In this document: in pieces, positions 21,701 to 29,100 of the stretch | Layout of the letters: the number at the start of each line of letters is the position of its first letter | Numbering within the stretch: the first letter of the stretch is position 1 | From: Owenia fusiformis | Lineage: Eukaryota > Annelida > Polychaeta > Sabellida > Oweniidae | DNA length: 64,000 nt | NCBI GenBank assembly: GCA_903813345.2 | Contig: CAIIXF020000003.1 | Span: forward strand, 31,077,248 to 31,141,247 | Direction: 5' to 3' | The notes under the pieces: generated by a model | What the model was told of the DNA's origin: nothing | The model's database searches: none | Seen by the model: only the letters and a program-made list of their open reading frames with translations | Made by a program: the position numbers and the translations under genes

Positions 21701-23476
21701 AACATAGAATAATGGCAACCAAATATTTAAAAATTATGCAAATGATTATTTATTCCTATTCAAAGACAAATCAATTTTAATTACTTATACTATGTTTCAT
21801 GTTTTAAGCCAAATGGTGTTGTTAACCCCCTCCCCTTCCTTCATGCAACTTCTTTTTAAATATAATATTCTTACATAGACAAATTGAATTTTTATCACTT
21901 AGGTAACATTTCAGTTTGCAGCCATAGGCTTGTGTTTAATACCCCATCTCAATTTCAAGTCAAAATTCTGTAAAAGTATATACTTTTCTGTGGATTTTTT
22001 CAGATAATATGCTTATAAAAGTTGAATGGGACTTAATTTGGAGAAGTTCATTTAGAAACATAATGTATTATTCATTTTTCTGCTTCCAAAAGACCAAACA
22101 AATAGCCCATGGAAAACCATGGACTTTCAAGAGATCAAAAGAATAATCATGGAAAACCATGGCTTTTGATTGCACTTTCCAAAACATCAAAGAAATAACC
22201 ATGGAAAAGCATGGCTTTCGATTGCAATCAACCGTCTTCCATGGCTTTTGATTGCAGTTTTCTCAACTTCAAAGAAAGAAACCATGGTTTTTGATTGTAT
22301 TCTCAAATGTACGAAATGTAATTTAAGAAAATGAGTTATTTATTTCTTAAATTACTTCATATTGATTTTTAAAACTGAAAATTAAAGAAAGTATTGAAAT
22401 AAAACAGGGCTAGTTTGACTTAATCTTTTTCAAAGGAAAGAAGTGTTTGGCCTAAAAAATAAGCAATCTCTATCTAGTCTTGATTTACACAAAAGACCTT
22501 TGCACAATTGTTTTTGAAATCTTGTGGCCTACTCTCTGCTCTGCTGTTTCACATATTTTCTCATTTGTAAGCTGAGTCTAACATTCGATGAATGTTCTTG
22601 CTATACCTTCAAAATGAAATGTCCACCCTTTTTCTCAATGATAAGTCTCAGTCTAACTGGGATATATCATCAAAACATTCATTTTGGAGATTTTGGTAAA
22701 TACAAATCCTACCAAAATTGTTGATTTTACATCTCCATGACACATCCATTAAAAACCAATTACCAAACCAACAATTACCACGGAAAATTATGGTAAATAT
22801 CCATGGAAGATTACCATGGGCGTCCATGAATTTCCATGGAAAATAACATGGAAAACCATGAATTTCCATGGAAAACCATGGATTACCATGGGCGCACCAT
22901 GGAATACCATGGTTACCATGGCTTTTTTCTTAAGGGGCTTCAGTATCAAGCTTTGTTGTTGGGGATAATCATTATTACTAGCATTGGGGATAATTATACT
23001 TTCAAAATTATATACAATTATCATGTTTTTTTTACATAAGAATAAACTGGTATATTTGAACAAAATAATTTCTTCCAAACTCATATCAAATTAATCAAGA
23101 CTAATTGCTTTCACTTAAAAGCCCGAGCCATGCTGACTCTAGGTTTAAACGTGTATAAAATACATGAAATATGTGAATTATGAATTTTATGGATATCCAA
23201 TAGAAAGACACCATAAGGTTATATGCCCTTTGATGTCTGCTATTTTATGGCATTATATTGTCCCTCAGTAAGAACGTAGGGATCAATAAACCATTAAATA
23301 CTGCAAATAAACATTTGTGGAATGGAGAAGAATCATTCCAAGTGTATCTAATCCTCTGAAAAGAAGTCTCAGGTTAAAATACTTGATTTGTTAAGACTGA
23401 CATTATGAGTTATTACTTACGAGTGTGGTTTTATGCTATCTTTGCTTCCTGACCCCGTTGAGCAACTGCTACCCAT
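449..23476 (-). CDS. NWD1/NWD2/TEP1-like gene, 5' portion (gene span)
   Basis: Minus-strand gene read from right to left. Four internal exons join with matching phases: 5083-4884, 3383-3222, 1367-1168 and 749-449. Three alternative first exons lie upstream. The joined protein has a low-complexity Ser/Asn/Thr-rich start of about 60-70 residues. A segment then resembles the N-terminal domain (DUF4062 type) of NACHT/WD proteins: SRLERNALYEKVYPELRRQ, then FDLEVVDLHMG, then NQWYTKDENTKDSLYILAKI. These match the family pattern ERxALxExVYPKLR, FxVVDxxxG and WYxxDENxxPPxYxLxPI. Proteins of this group are large cytosolic NTPase-plus-propeller scaffolds. NACHT and WD repeats are not in the window, so NWD1, NWD2, TEP1 or a relative all remain possible. 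Confidence 0.75.
750..1167 (-). other. Intron of the NWD/TEP1-like gene
   Basis: Intron holding the TATTG microsatellite listed separately. No other feature is visible. Confidence 0.6.
785..965. repeat. (TATTG)n / (TACTG)n microsatellite
   Basis: About ten clean TATTG units from 785, decaying to mixed TACTG, TACCT and TATTAC units until about 965. Short ORFs across it (runs of Cys-Ile-Val-Leu-Tyr) are products of the repeat. Confidence 0.9.
1168..1367 (-). CDS. NWD/TEP1-like gene, internal exon 4
   Basis: 200 bp, phase 1 in and phase 0 out. Acceptor TTTTCAG|ATTCTC, donor ATAGTG|GTATGT. It encodes SRLERNALYEKVYPELRRQ followed by CAEKGFDLEVVDLHMG, the most diagnostic stretch for the NWD/TEP1-type N-terminal domain. 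The Trp usual after VVDxx is replaced (LHMG). The tail, VCLSQIDDTSSKSVASGIV, corresponds to the ICLxEIxxC...GPxFVxLL stretch but is poorly conserved. Confidence 0.85.
1368..3221 (-). other. Intron of the NWD/TEP1-like gene
   Basis: 1.85-kb AT-rich intron. The only recognisable structure is the 107-bp MITE at 2414-2520. Short ORFs here (for example 2706-2912) have no coding character. Confidence 0.6.
2414..2520. mobile_element. 107-bp MITE with perfect 20-bp terminal inverted repeats
   Basis: Left end TTAGCCTTGCCCAAGTCGGT, right end ACCGACTTGGGCAAGGCTAA: exact reverse complements over 20 bp. Both flanks carry GTATAAA (2407-2413 and 2521-2527), a perfect 7-bp target duplication. The duplication could be read as 9 bp if the terminal AA is shared. 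It has no coding capacity. The length and duplication fit a non-autonomous cut-and-paste transposon, but I do not recognise the superfamily. Confidence 0.9.
3222..3383 (-). CDS. NWD/TEP1-like gene, internal exon 3
   Basis: 162 bp, phase 1 in and phase 1 out. Acceptor AATTGCAG|ACAAC, donor ACTCTG|GTAGGT. It encodes an acid and basic linker (DNKTDEREERKNPP), then PTDEQKLLFGFTNIKADLKP and KLVKIYHAACYS. It leads in frame into the SRLERNALYEKV stretch of the next exon. IYHAACYSD takes the place of the FISSTFxD motif of the domain. The upstream reading frame to 3432 is intronic. Confidence 0.75.
3384..4883 (-). other. Intron of the NWD/TEP1-like gene
   Basis: 1.5-kb intron. It contains a degenerate GATCTGATACxGGAT repeat near 3885-3960 and the minisatellite at about 4495-4800. 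Confidence 0.6.
4495..4800. repeat. Degenerate minisatellite (ACTTGAGTTTAAACACTTGAG type)
   Basis: About ten irregular units built from GACTTGAGTTTAAAC and TTGAGTATGAA, 20-35 bp each, diverged from each other by substitutions and indels. Confidence 0.75.
4884..5083 (-). CDS. NWD/TEP1-like gene, exon 2 (common acceptor for the first exons)
   Basis: 200 bp, phase 2 in and phase 1 out. Acceptor TTACTTGCAG|G, donor GAGACAG|GTACAG. The open frame begins PSKQSKNTSTPSNSPTSH and ends GELPQLQLDLPKHLFAPVE. It is a disordered, Ser/Thr/Asn-rich linker. Its single leading G completes the codon left open by each of the three MGSS first exons, so one exon serves all three. ORFs in the other frames and strand are shadows. 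Confidence 0.75.
5886..5950. repeat. Fragment of a dispersed invertebrate repeat (ACTGTAAAAGCCCAAATTTT)
   Basis: Begins TACTGTAAAAGCCCAAATTT and continues with a TTCGCG-containing stretch. This resembles a common repeat type of marine invertebrate genomes with the consensus style TACTGTAAAAG...TTTCGCG. That resemblance is from memory only. Confidence 0.3.
6060..6424. mobile_element. 365-bp TA-flanked MITE (CAGGGTGAGC ends)
   Basis: Left end CAGGGTGAGCTTAAAAAAGG, right end reversed CAGGGTAAGCCAAAAAAGTT. Both are flanked by TA, as in the Tc1/mariner group. Similarity of the two ends runs over about 40 bp with mismatches. The ORF inside (6235-6453) shows no transposase motif. Confidence 0.75.
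7100..7302. mobile_element. About 200-bp MITE with CAGGGCTCTCGCC ends
   Basis: CAGGGCTCTCGCC at the left and, reversed, CGGGGCTCTCACC at the right. The ends recall hAT-type termini. The flanking 8-mers do not match clearly, so the exact edges are uncertain. Confidence 0.55.
8175..8209 (-). CDS. NWD/TEP1-like gene, alternative first exon A (MGSSSS)
   Basis: 35 nt from ATG at 8209 to the donor AA|GTAAGT, phase 2. It encodes MGSSSSAVKST and splices in frame to exon 2. Gly2 with Ser6 fits the N-myristoylation rule (MGxxxS). The sequence before ATG reads GAATC, the same as before exon C. A full consensus donor follows. Confidence 0.7.
8375..8445 (-). CDS. NWD/TEP1-like gene, alternative first exon B (MGSSLD)
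   Basis: 71 nt from ATG at 8445 to the donor CATGT|GTAAGT, phase 2. It encodes MGSSLDKNKAPQQNGHNGNH and ends DEH plus the split codon. Gly2 is kept but position 6 is Asp, a weaker myristoylation context. It is 165 bp upstream of exon A and would splice to the same exon 2. Confidence 0.7.
10162..10197. promoter_or_regulatory. Paired octamer palindrome plus CRE-like TGACGTCA
   Basis: ATGCAAAT and its reverse ATTTGCAT are separated by 6 bp (10162-10183), with TGACGTCA at 10190-10197. The arrangement recurs at 14447-14468 (TGACATCA nearby) and at 14819-14840 with TGACGTCA at 14805-14812. ATGCAAAT is the POU octamer and TGACGTCA the CREB/ATF site. Use by any host factor is inference. Confidence 0.5.
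11292..11782. mobile_element. TTAA-flanked MITE, copy 1 (about 490 bp)
   Basis: TTAA flanks (11288-11291 and 11783-11786). Ends AGATGCATTATGCCATAGG and, reversed, AGAGGCTCTATGCCATAGG. It has no transposase. TTAA targets suggest the piggyBac or Kolobok groups. A second, closely similar copy lies at 55341-55811 and a much diverged relative at about 16617-16805. Confidence 0.8.
12707..13667 (+). mobile_element. Mariner/Tc1-type transposon relic with transposase remains
   Basis: TA-flanked ends GGTGTCTCAAAAATGTACCC and, reversed, GGGTGTCTCAAAAAAGGTAC. About 150 bp at each end is inverted: the GTCTTGCCTTTTTGATG word near 12837 recurs reversed near 13525. Between about 13030 and 13480 the plus strand has broken transposase coding. 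It includes a PPYSTDLTPLIFSLG stretch matching the SPDLTPLDFFLWG motif (third catalytic Asp) and then NHVYAYPKPRDIEQLE and IQNIPPETF. Stops and frame changes interrupt it several times, so it is dead. The ORF 12708-13007 is terminal repeat, not a gene. Confidence 0.8.
13875..14075. repeat. Two tandem copies of an about 105-bp unit
   Basis: The words GCACAAATATT...ATGTTTGA and AAATAGATTGACGCCTATG occur twice in the same order, at about 13890-13945 and 13993-14060. Confidence 0.7.
15159..15354. mobile_element. hAT-like MITE, copy 1 (GTGATCTCCCCAGCA family)
   Basis: Starts TAGTGATCTCCCCAGCA and ends TCCTGGGGAGAACACTG, imperfect inverted ends. The body has CACCCACTTGAGA words repeated in it. Related copies are at about 17403-17612 and 42235-42325, with a fragment near 47205-47245. 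Confidence 0.7.
16907..16987 (-). repeat. tRNA-like sequence, probable SINE head or tRNA pseudogene
   Basis: On the minus strand it reads GGGGCAATAGCTCAGTCGG at the 5' side (box A TAGCTCAGTCGG) and GGATTCAAATCCC at the 3' side (box B). The acceptor arms do not pair and the anticodon stem is weak, so it is not a working tRNA. The pol III promoter boxes fit a tRNA-derived SINE. Confidence 0.6.
17403..17612. mobile_element. hAT-like MITE, copy 2
   Basis: AGTGATCTCCCCAGCA at the left, TGTGGAGACCACT at the right. The body shares ATAGGCATATTT and GAATTGTGAAATAAGAATTT with copy 1 at 15159-15354 in the same orientation. Confidence 0.7.
18559..20120. mobile_element. TA-flanked element with GAGAGATTTCGCAC ends, carrying a nested insert
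   Basis: TA plus GAGAGATTTCGCAC at both ends. The inverted ends continue for about 50 bp through GTGAAAGTACAACT and GTATACTT. It is interrupted by the element 18623-19543. The short MITE at 56738-56988 has related ends. Confidence 0.75.
18623..19543. mobile_element. Nested TA-flanked element (CAAGGTGTTTCATAA ends) with a GC-rich block
   Basis: Ends CAAGGTGTTTCATAATG and, reversed, CAGGGTGTTTCATAACG, TA on both sides. Inside, CTGCCGGCGGAC occurs twice (18743 and 18786), the first within a GGCGGA...TCCGCC palindrome. From 18991 a short plus-strand frame reads MVDKYDHNENVEEIDYDFEL and then stops. The TTAGCCTTTAGCGTGCTGCC start of the GC block recalls piggyBac-type 5' ends. That reading is a guess. 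Confidence 0.65.
20820..22929. mobile_element. TTAA-flanked element with CCATGG-rich inverted arms
   Basis: TTAA (20816-20819 and 22930-22933) flanks ends that both read GAAAAAAGCCATGG inward. The arms, 20820-20985 and about 22765-22929, are inverted copies. Each holds nine exact CCATGG palindromes plus TCATGG variants spaced mostly 8-20 bp. Further CCATGG words occur at 22106-22290. The interior is AT-rich with two ATGCAAAT words (near 21625 and 21735) and no coding frame. ORFs in the arms (rich in His-Gly-Phe-Pro-Trp) are repeat products. Confidence 0.85.
23421..23476 (-). CDS. NWD/TEP1-like gene, alternative first exon C (MGSSCS)
   Basis: 56 nt from ATG at 23476 to the donor CACTC|GTAAGT, phase 2. 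It encodes MGSSCSTGSGSKDSIKPH plus the split codon, which splices in frame to exon 2 at 5083. Gly2, Cys5 and Ser6 form a typical dual myristoylation and palmitoylation start. It is 15 kb upstream of exons A and B, so it would use its own promoter. Confidence 0.65.
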
Positions 23477-25868
23477 GATTCTATACAACGAAATGCAGCA
23501 ACTGGAGCACGGAGATTTCTTATTTATAATTATTCCACTAGATACGTGTCACAGACACGATTCAGACTACATCACTATGTTAAATAATGCCCTATAGTTT
23601 GTGCTGGCTTGTACTTTGAATTGTACTTGAAGGGAATAGTTGTTCTAATTTGGCCTTGATTTTTCATCTCCATGGCTGCAAAGAAGAAAATATTCAATAC
23701 AAAATTTGCTTATACAAACACGATCTTTACAACAAGTATGCGGGTTATTTTACCCTCAAAGTTCGCAAATATGTACATTGCCTATTCATGAACTGTTTAC
23801 TCAAGTTTATTCAACACTTTAGTGCTTGAAAACGAGCATACAAACCTTTCTGTGTGTTATTTCTAAAATTTATGTTGTTCAATTTCGTCCGCCATATTTA
23901 AACATAGAGATTCACGTTGATTGAATATGGGTATCTCTCTAATTGGATAAACTAGTTCAATAGATACATAGCGCGCGAAATTCGAATTGATTAATTGTCC
24001 AATAGTAGGTGTATGGATGATACGACTTCGTGCTTTTGTACACATTATTCAAAATAGCTATCACTTTTTTTATAAATAATTATAATTATATCCTGCATTG
24101 TGATTATTTGATAATTTATCAGTATATTTATTCAATGAATCAATGACATCTGTTGAATTGACTATTGAATGAATACTGGTATGAATAAAAAAATGTTTAT
24201 TTGACAACATTAATTCATAGCATATAAATATCAATCATATTAAAATGTTTATTTTAAATATTTTTATTTGTCTAGAAGCAAGGATCAATGTGCCAATCAT
24301 ATTTAACCCTATTAAAATTATTCCATTTGTTGCATTTTGAAAAAGCTCCAAATGAAATATTTATAAAGCCTCTGATAATCTTATAAGTCAGGTGTAATAA
24401 AAATCAGCTTCATGGTTTAAGTGGCAACAAAAGATTGAAAAGTAAAATGTCGTTGTTAGTTATGTAATGTTTGGAATAGGCTCATAATTTTTCATACTCA
24501 AGAGGACTGATTCAAAACAATAACATTAGATAATAAAAATGGCTCTTTTTTCCCACCCTAAATCGATTGAAGTGGCTGCAAATAAATCTCTTTTGCAGAT
24601 ATGAAAAATTCTTACCAAGTAATATTCAATATTTCTTCAAAAAGATTTTTATATTTAACCTCTTGACTACCTGGAGTAACAAGATTTCTCATCACCTCAG
24701 AAATGACCTTGAAACCCTGAGTGGCAAGAAAATCAGTGACAAAATTGTTCACTAAAATTGATCTTATTTGAACAATTTTCATCCAAGTTACACAAAAAAA
24801 TTGTTTTAAAATGTATAGAAATGATCTCTGCCATCTAATTTTACTAAGTTGAGCATCTGAAGATGTAGTAAAATGTCAAAAGCTGGCAAAAATGAAAATT
24901 TCTCTGGTTTCAACCGATTTCAGAGCCTGGAATTCAAGAGGTTATGTTTTCTATTTCAGACATTGCAAAATTGACCAGACCAGCAACAGTCAGATAAAAA
25001 GAGACAAGCTTATGTTTTGTTTGCTATTATGAAAAAACATTGTTCACATAATGGATGAATTCAATTTCAATTTCATTTCATTATTGACATATTTTAGGAG
25101 ATATACTACAACATCATGTATATATCCTGAGAACAAGACCATTCCATATTTCAAATGTGGTTATTTACCCCTAAGTTTGAAGGGGGAGAGGGTAGTATGT
25201 ATCCAACAGACTGACTAGAAGTCAGTCTGTTATGATGTACTTCTTTCCTGTGGAAATTGCAGTGAAATATTTTGCACAAAATTATCAATTGGAGGAACCA
25301 TTTCTTCAATAAAATAAACAAATATTTAAATTTACCAAACTTTAACATAGGTGCCTTATAGTCTGAATATAATTCAGACTAAATAGGATATAGTCTAGGA
25401 GAGAGGGGGGGAACGAACCATAATATGAATTTAAATTATTTGCACAAAATAGGGACAACGATTTTTTGAATCAGAATAATTCTATTACAAATGGTCAATT
25501 ATCCCTCATCTAACCATGATCTAAGGCTAACATACCTTTGAGGTATGTAAGTCTCAGCCATGATACAAATTATAAAAAACAAATAAGAACAGTATGCAAT
25601 TTAATAACTACTATTTTTTATTATCAATCTCCACTTGTAATGGCATTAGTAGAATTATAACGTGGACATTTATGTTTATCCAGACAAGACTTAGTGTAGG
25701 CTTAATTATATGCCTACTAATTAACTGCATCATATAATATAACAGAAACCATACATAATAGCTTTATAGAAAAGTATAGTACTGTATCCAGGACAACCAT
25801 TTGAAAAGCATGTTATTTCTTTGCCAGTTTACCTCTCTCTCTGTCTATTCTTTTTCAAATTAACAATA
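23477..25868. other. Intergenic, AT-rich
   Basis: Presumed upstream region of first exon C. There is a direct CCTTTGAGGTATGT-like repeat near 25535 and no recognisable gene. ORFs at 23863, 24567 and 25151 have no family resemblance that I can see. Confidence 0.5.
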
Positions 25869-26213
25869 CACTGTAAGTTGCTTTAATTTGGCACTATTCA
25901 ATTTGGCAGACTGGGCCTGATTGGGCAAATTTTGAAATTTTGGCTGCTATTTAATTTGCCGGATTAACCTATCAGTAAAATGTGGATATTAGAGGGTTCA
26001 TACAAAGATGTAAATAATGCTCTCGTTTTTTTTAAAATAACAAGCATTGGATCTAGATCTTCAAAAATAGTTCAATATTGACATTTTAGTGGAGTATTTT
26101 CATGTTTTTATCCTGAAGGGAATCCCTAGTGATTTATTCAAAAAATTGGCGGAGACTTAATTTGGCAGTTGCCAATCAATCTGCCAAATTAAAATGGCCA
26201 ACAACTTTCAGTA
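25869..26213. mobile_element. About 345-bp MITE (ACTGTAAGTTG / TTTAATTTGGCA ends)
   Basis: Left end CACTGTAAGTTGCTTTAATT, right end reversed TACTGAAAGTTGTTGGCCAT. TTTAATTTGGCA occurs inside both ends. It is non-coding. A GCCAAATTAAATAGCC fragment near 56690 may be related. Confidence 0.65.
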
Positions 26214-26745
26214 TGGCTCATGTTGAACAAAATAATTTCTTATGACAAAATTGCTTCATTTGTTTTTTACAAGCAATTGAAATATTGCACTATTAGCACA
26301 TTTCACATTTAAGAAACTTCAATCATAAGAGATATAACATCATTCCAAAGTGGCTCTCTGGGTACTAGCCTAGTATTGAATAACATATCGATGCAATGTT
26401 TATACTGTACTAAAATAAGATTTGAACATAAAGCAATATAAATGTCTACATAATTGTAACTTGGATTAATTCAGAGCAAGGATTTTTTAAATTAAAGATT
26501 TAAATCTTTATAGAACTTAGGTAAATCCCTTAATAAATGATGTAAGTCACATTGACTCAGTGAAACATAGTAAAAGCAGTATTATCATAAAGTAAGTTTA
26601 CAACTGACCCTCATAATTGAAAAAATGCTAAACACTAAACCCTCATCAGCCATTTATTAAATAGCTGGCCAAAAAAATTACTCCAAATTAAATAGAGTCA
26701 CATTAATCTATGTTACAGTAGCTATATTTGTGATATTGTTAATTC

Positions 26746-27600
26746 AGGATCGAACATAAATATTTTCCAACAAGGAAAACGTAGAAATGTTGTTATTTTC
26801 TGAAATTTTTACCAACTATAAATTCAAAATAACCATTTCAGAAGATTCATACCAGCATCGCAATCATTTCTTTTTTGAGATTTTTCGTTATATTAGGAAA
26901 TAAGACCAAAATTCACGATTCAAATGTTGAGGTGAACAAAATGGTGGCCGTTTGAATTCAAATTTTGTATCACGACATCTCCATATTTGGAACAGAATAT
27001 CGATGTTGCACTCTGGGAGCCAATCCTCATTGGTTAATTATTACATAGAGTGCAACAGATTATAGCAAAATTGCAAGTAGATGATGATGTCTTTCTGTAC
27101 TAAAAGTAAAAATTGATTTTAACTCAAGTGAATGCAAATGTACTTTATAAATAGGCCTACATGTAATCAACTGGAGGATTGGCTCCCAGGATCGAACATC
27201 GATATTTTCCAACAATGAAAATGTCGAAAGGTTATTATTTTCTGAAATTTTTACCAACTATAAATTCAAAATAAACAGTTCAAAAGATTCATACAAATAT
27301 CTCGATTATTTCAGTTTTGGAATTTTTTCGTTAAGAAATAAGACCAAAATTCATGATTCAAATAATGGAGTGAACAAAATGGCGGCCATTTGAATTCAAA
27401 TTTTGTATCACGACATCTCCATATATGGAATAGAATATCGATGTTGCACTCTGGGAGCCAATCCTCCTTGGTTAATTATTCCATAAAGTGCAAAATTGCA
27501 ATTAGAGTTTGATGTCTTTCTGTACTAAAAGTAAAAATTGATTTTAACTCAAGTGAATGCAAATGTACTTTATAAATACATGTTATCAACTGGGTTCAAT
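26746..27600. repeat. Tandem duplication of an about 440-bp unit containing a MITE
   Basis: Unit 1 starts at 26746, unit 2 at 27188 (AGGATCGAACAT...ATATTTTCCAACAA). They stay collinear to about 27600. Inside unit 2, GGATTGGCTCCCAGGATCG (27177) and, reversed, GGATTGGCTCCCAGAGTGC (to 27470) form inverted ends, so the duplicated block is itself a MITE with its flank. Unit 1 keeps the right-hand end. Confidence 0.75.
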
Positions 27601-27679
27601 GTAATTCTCATTTGGTTACAGGGGTAAGTTACAATTTGCATAGGATTGTACAACTCTATCAAGCATCACTTGGAGCAAT

Positions 27680-29100
27680 TTAAATCCCTTTGATCATTAT
27701 AGTGAACTTTAAAGTGTCCCTGTCTTCCCCACATAGATATGGGGGCGATCTTCCATTGAGTTCAATGTAAGGGATAACATCGTCCAAATTGTAGATCTGG
27801 GTCTCTAGGTCAAATATACATTGCCTTGAGACAACCTGTTTTATATATTCTACTCCGTCTTGAACCCCTGTGGCCATGAAGACAACTTCAGCACGTTGAA
27901 CAGTTGTAGTTTTTGTTTTTACAGAAAGTCGAACTGTTTCAAATGCACTGTCACTTACGTCTAAATTTCCCTGCCAACCAATCAGAATGCATGGTGGGAA
28001 ATATACACCCTTTGGATGAAACTCGACATTCCACTCAACGCATTTATGATCGTCAGCCTTGGAACCACTGATGGGACTTGAGAATAGAATAGATCTGGTA
28101 TAATACTTGGGTAAGTTTCGGAAGCGATTAATTTCCATCGACATACTCCAATGATCGTTAGTGTAATGTCTTGCCAGGTACTGCTCTTGAGGACCACGCC
28201 TATTAGAGATATTTCTCCGTTCTTCAACTTCCAATGAGTGAAACTGAAAGGCATTGGAGATCTTGTCTTGGATGAATTGTTGGCAAGTATTTGGGAGACT
28301 ACTGGTTTGAATCTTGAGAAGTTGCATAGGGCGGATCATAGGGAATCTCACATATGATAGGGCTTCTTTAGCAATTGAGCCCATTGTCTCATCATCGTAG
28401 TTTTCCTTCTGACACTTAATCCAATATACCACACCACAATATAGCACAAACTCATCGGGGATAATCAAGTCTGATCTGCTGAGAAAATTAACCAATGTCC
28501 CGATATCCATTTCACAAAAATCACTGGTTGATATTACTTTCTGAAAATTATGCAGGATGAATAAACGACATGCTTCAGTGAGTTTAACGTGGAAACTTCT
28601 TTGCGAATACTGGAGCCAGGACACTGCATGGTTTAGCTCTACTGTAGATACAATATGTTCACACATGTAGTTAGTGCATAGGTCTGCTAGATCCTTCACA
28701 ATGTATTTATCAGCCAGGATCAATAGTGGAAGGACGTTAGTATGGGTCAGCTGGATAGATCCTGTGTACATATATTTCAAGAAATGTTCGAAGACACCGG
28801 CACACTCCTCTTCCTCCCGTAGTGGTATGATGTCACGACGTGACTCAATCCACTTTGAATTTGTGAGCATAACACGGAAAATATCACTGGAGGAAGCAAG
28901 AATAAGTCGATGTGCATGAAACACTTTTTGGCCAACCATGAGTTTGACATCACTGAGTTCATCATTGTCATACAATGATTTCACTTTCTTGTGGATAGTA
29001 GAGGAATTATACACCTTCTGTCCTGTGTCATGTGAAAAGTCAGTTTTTGTCACTTTAAATGGCCGTGGTCTCTCACTACTACATTCTGAGCACTGTGAAT
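27680..29100 (-). CDS. BTBD17-like, exon 2
   Basis: 1421 bp, ends FTIMIKGI-stop at 27680. Acceptor TTTTTTGTTTCAG|ATTCAC. It carries the BTB, BACK and C-terminal domains without a break. The frame is also open upstream to an ATG at 29179, which would give a hydrophobic start (MINMIFLHIIWISFLSN) resembling a signal peptide. That is an alternative to splicing from exon 1. Confidence 0.9.

Larger units (their letters stand above)
8446..23420 (-). other. Long intron / upstream region between first exons B and C
   Basis: 15 kb with no coding exon seen. It is filled by the foldback element 9444-16491, elements at 17403 and 18559-20120, and the CCATGG element 20820-22929. The stretch 17300-18000 has many loose copies of AAAATGGCCACC-like words. 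The stretches 8446-9443 and 22930-23420 show nothing recognisable. Confidence 0.5.
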
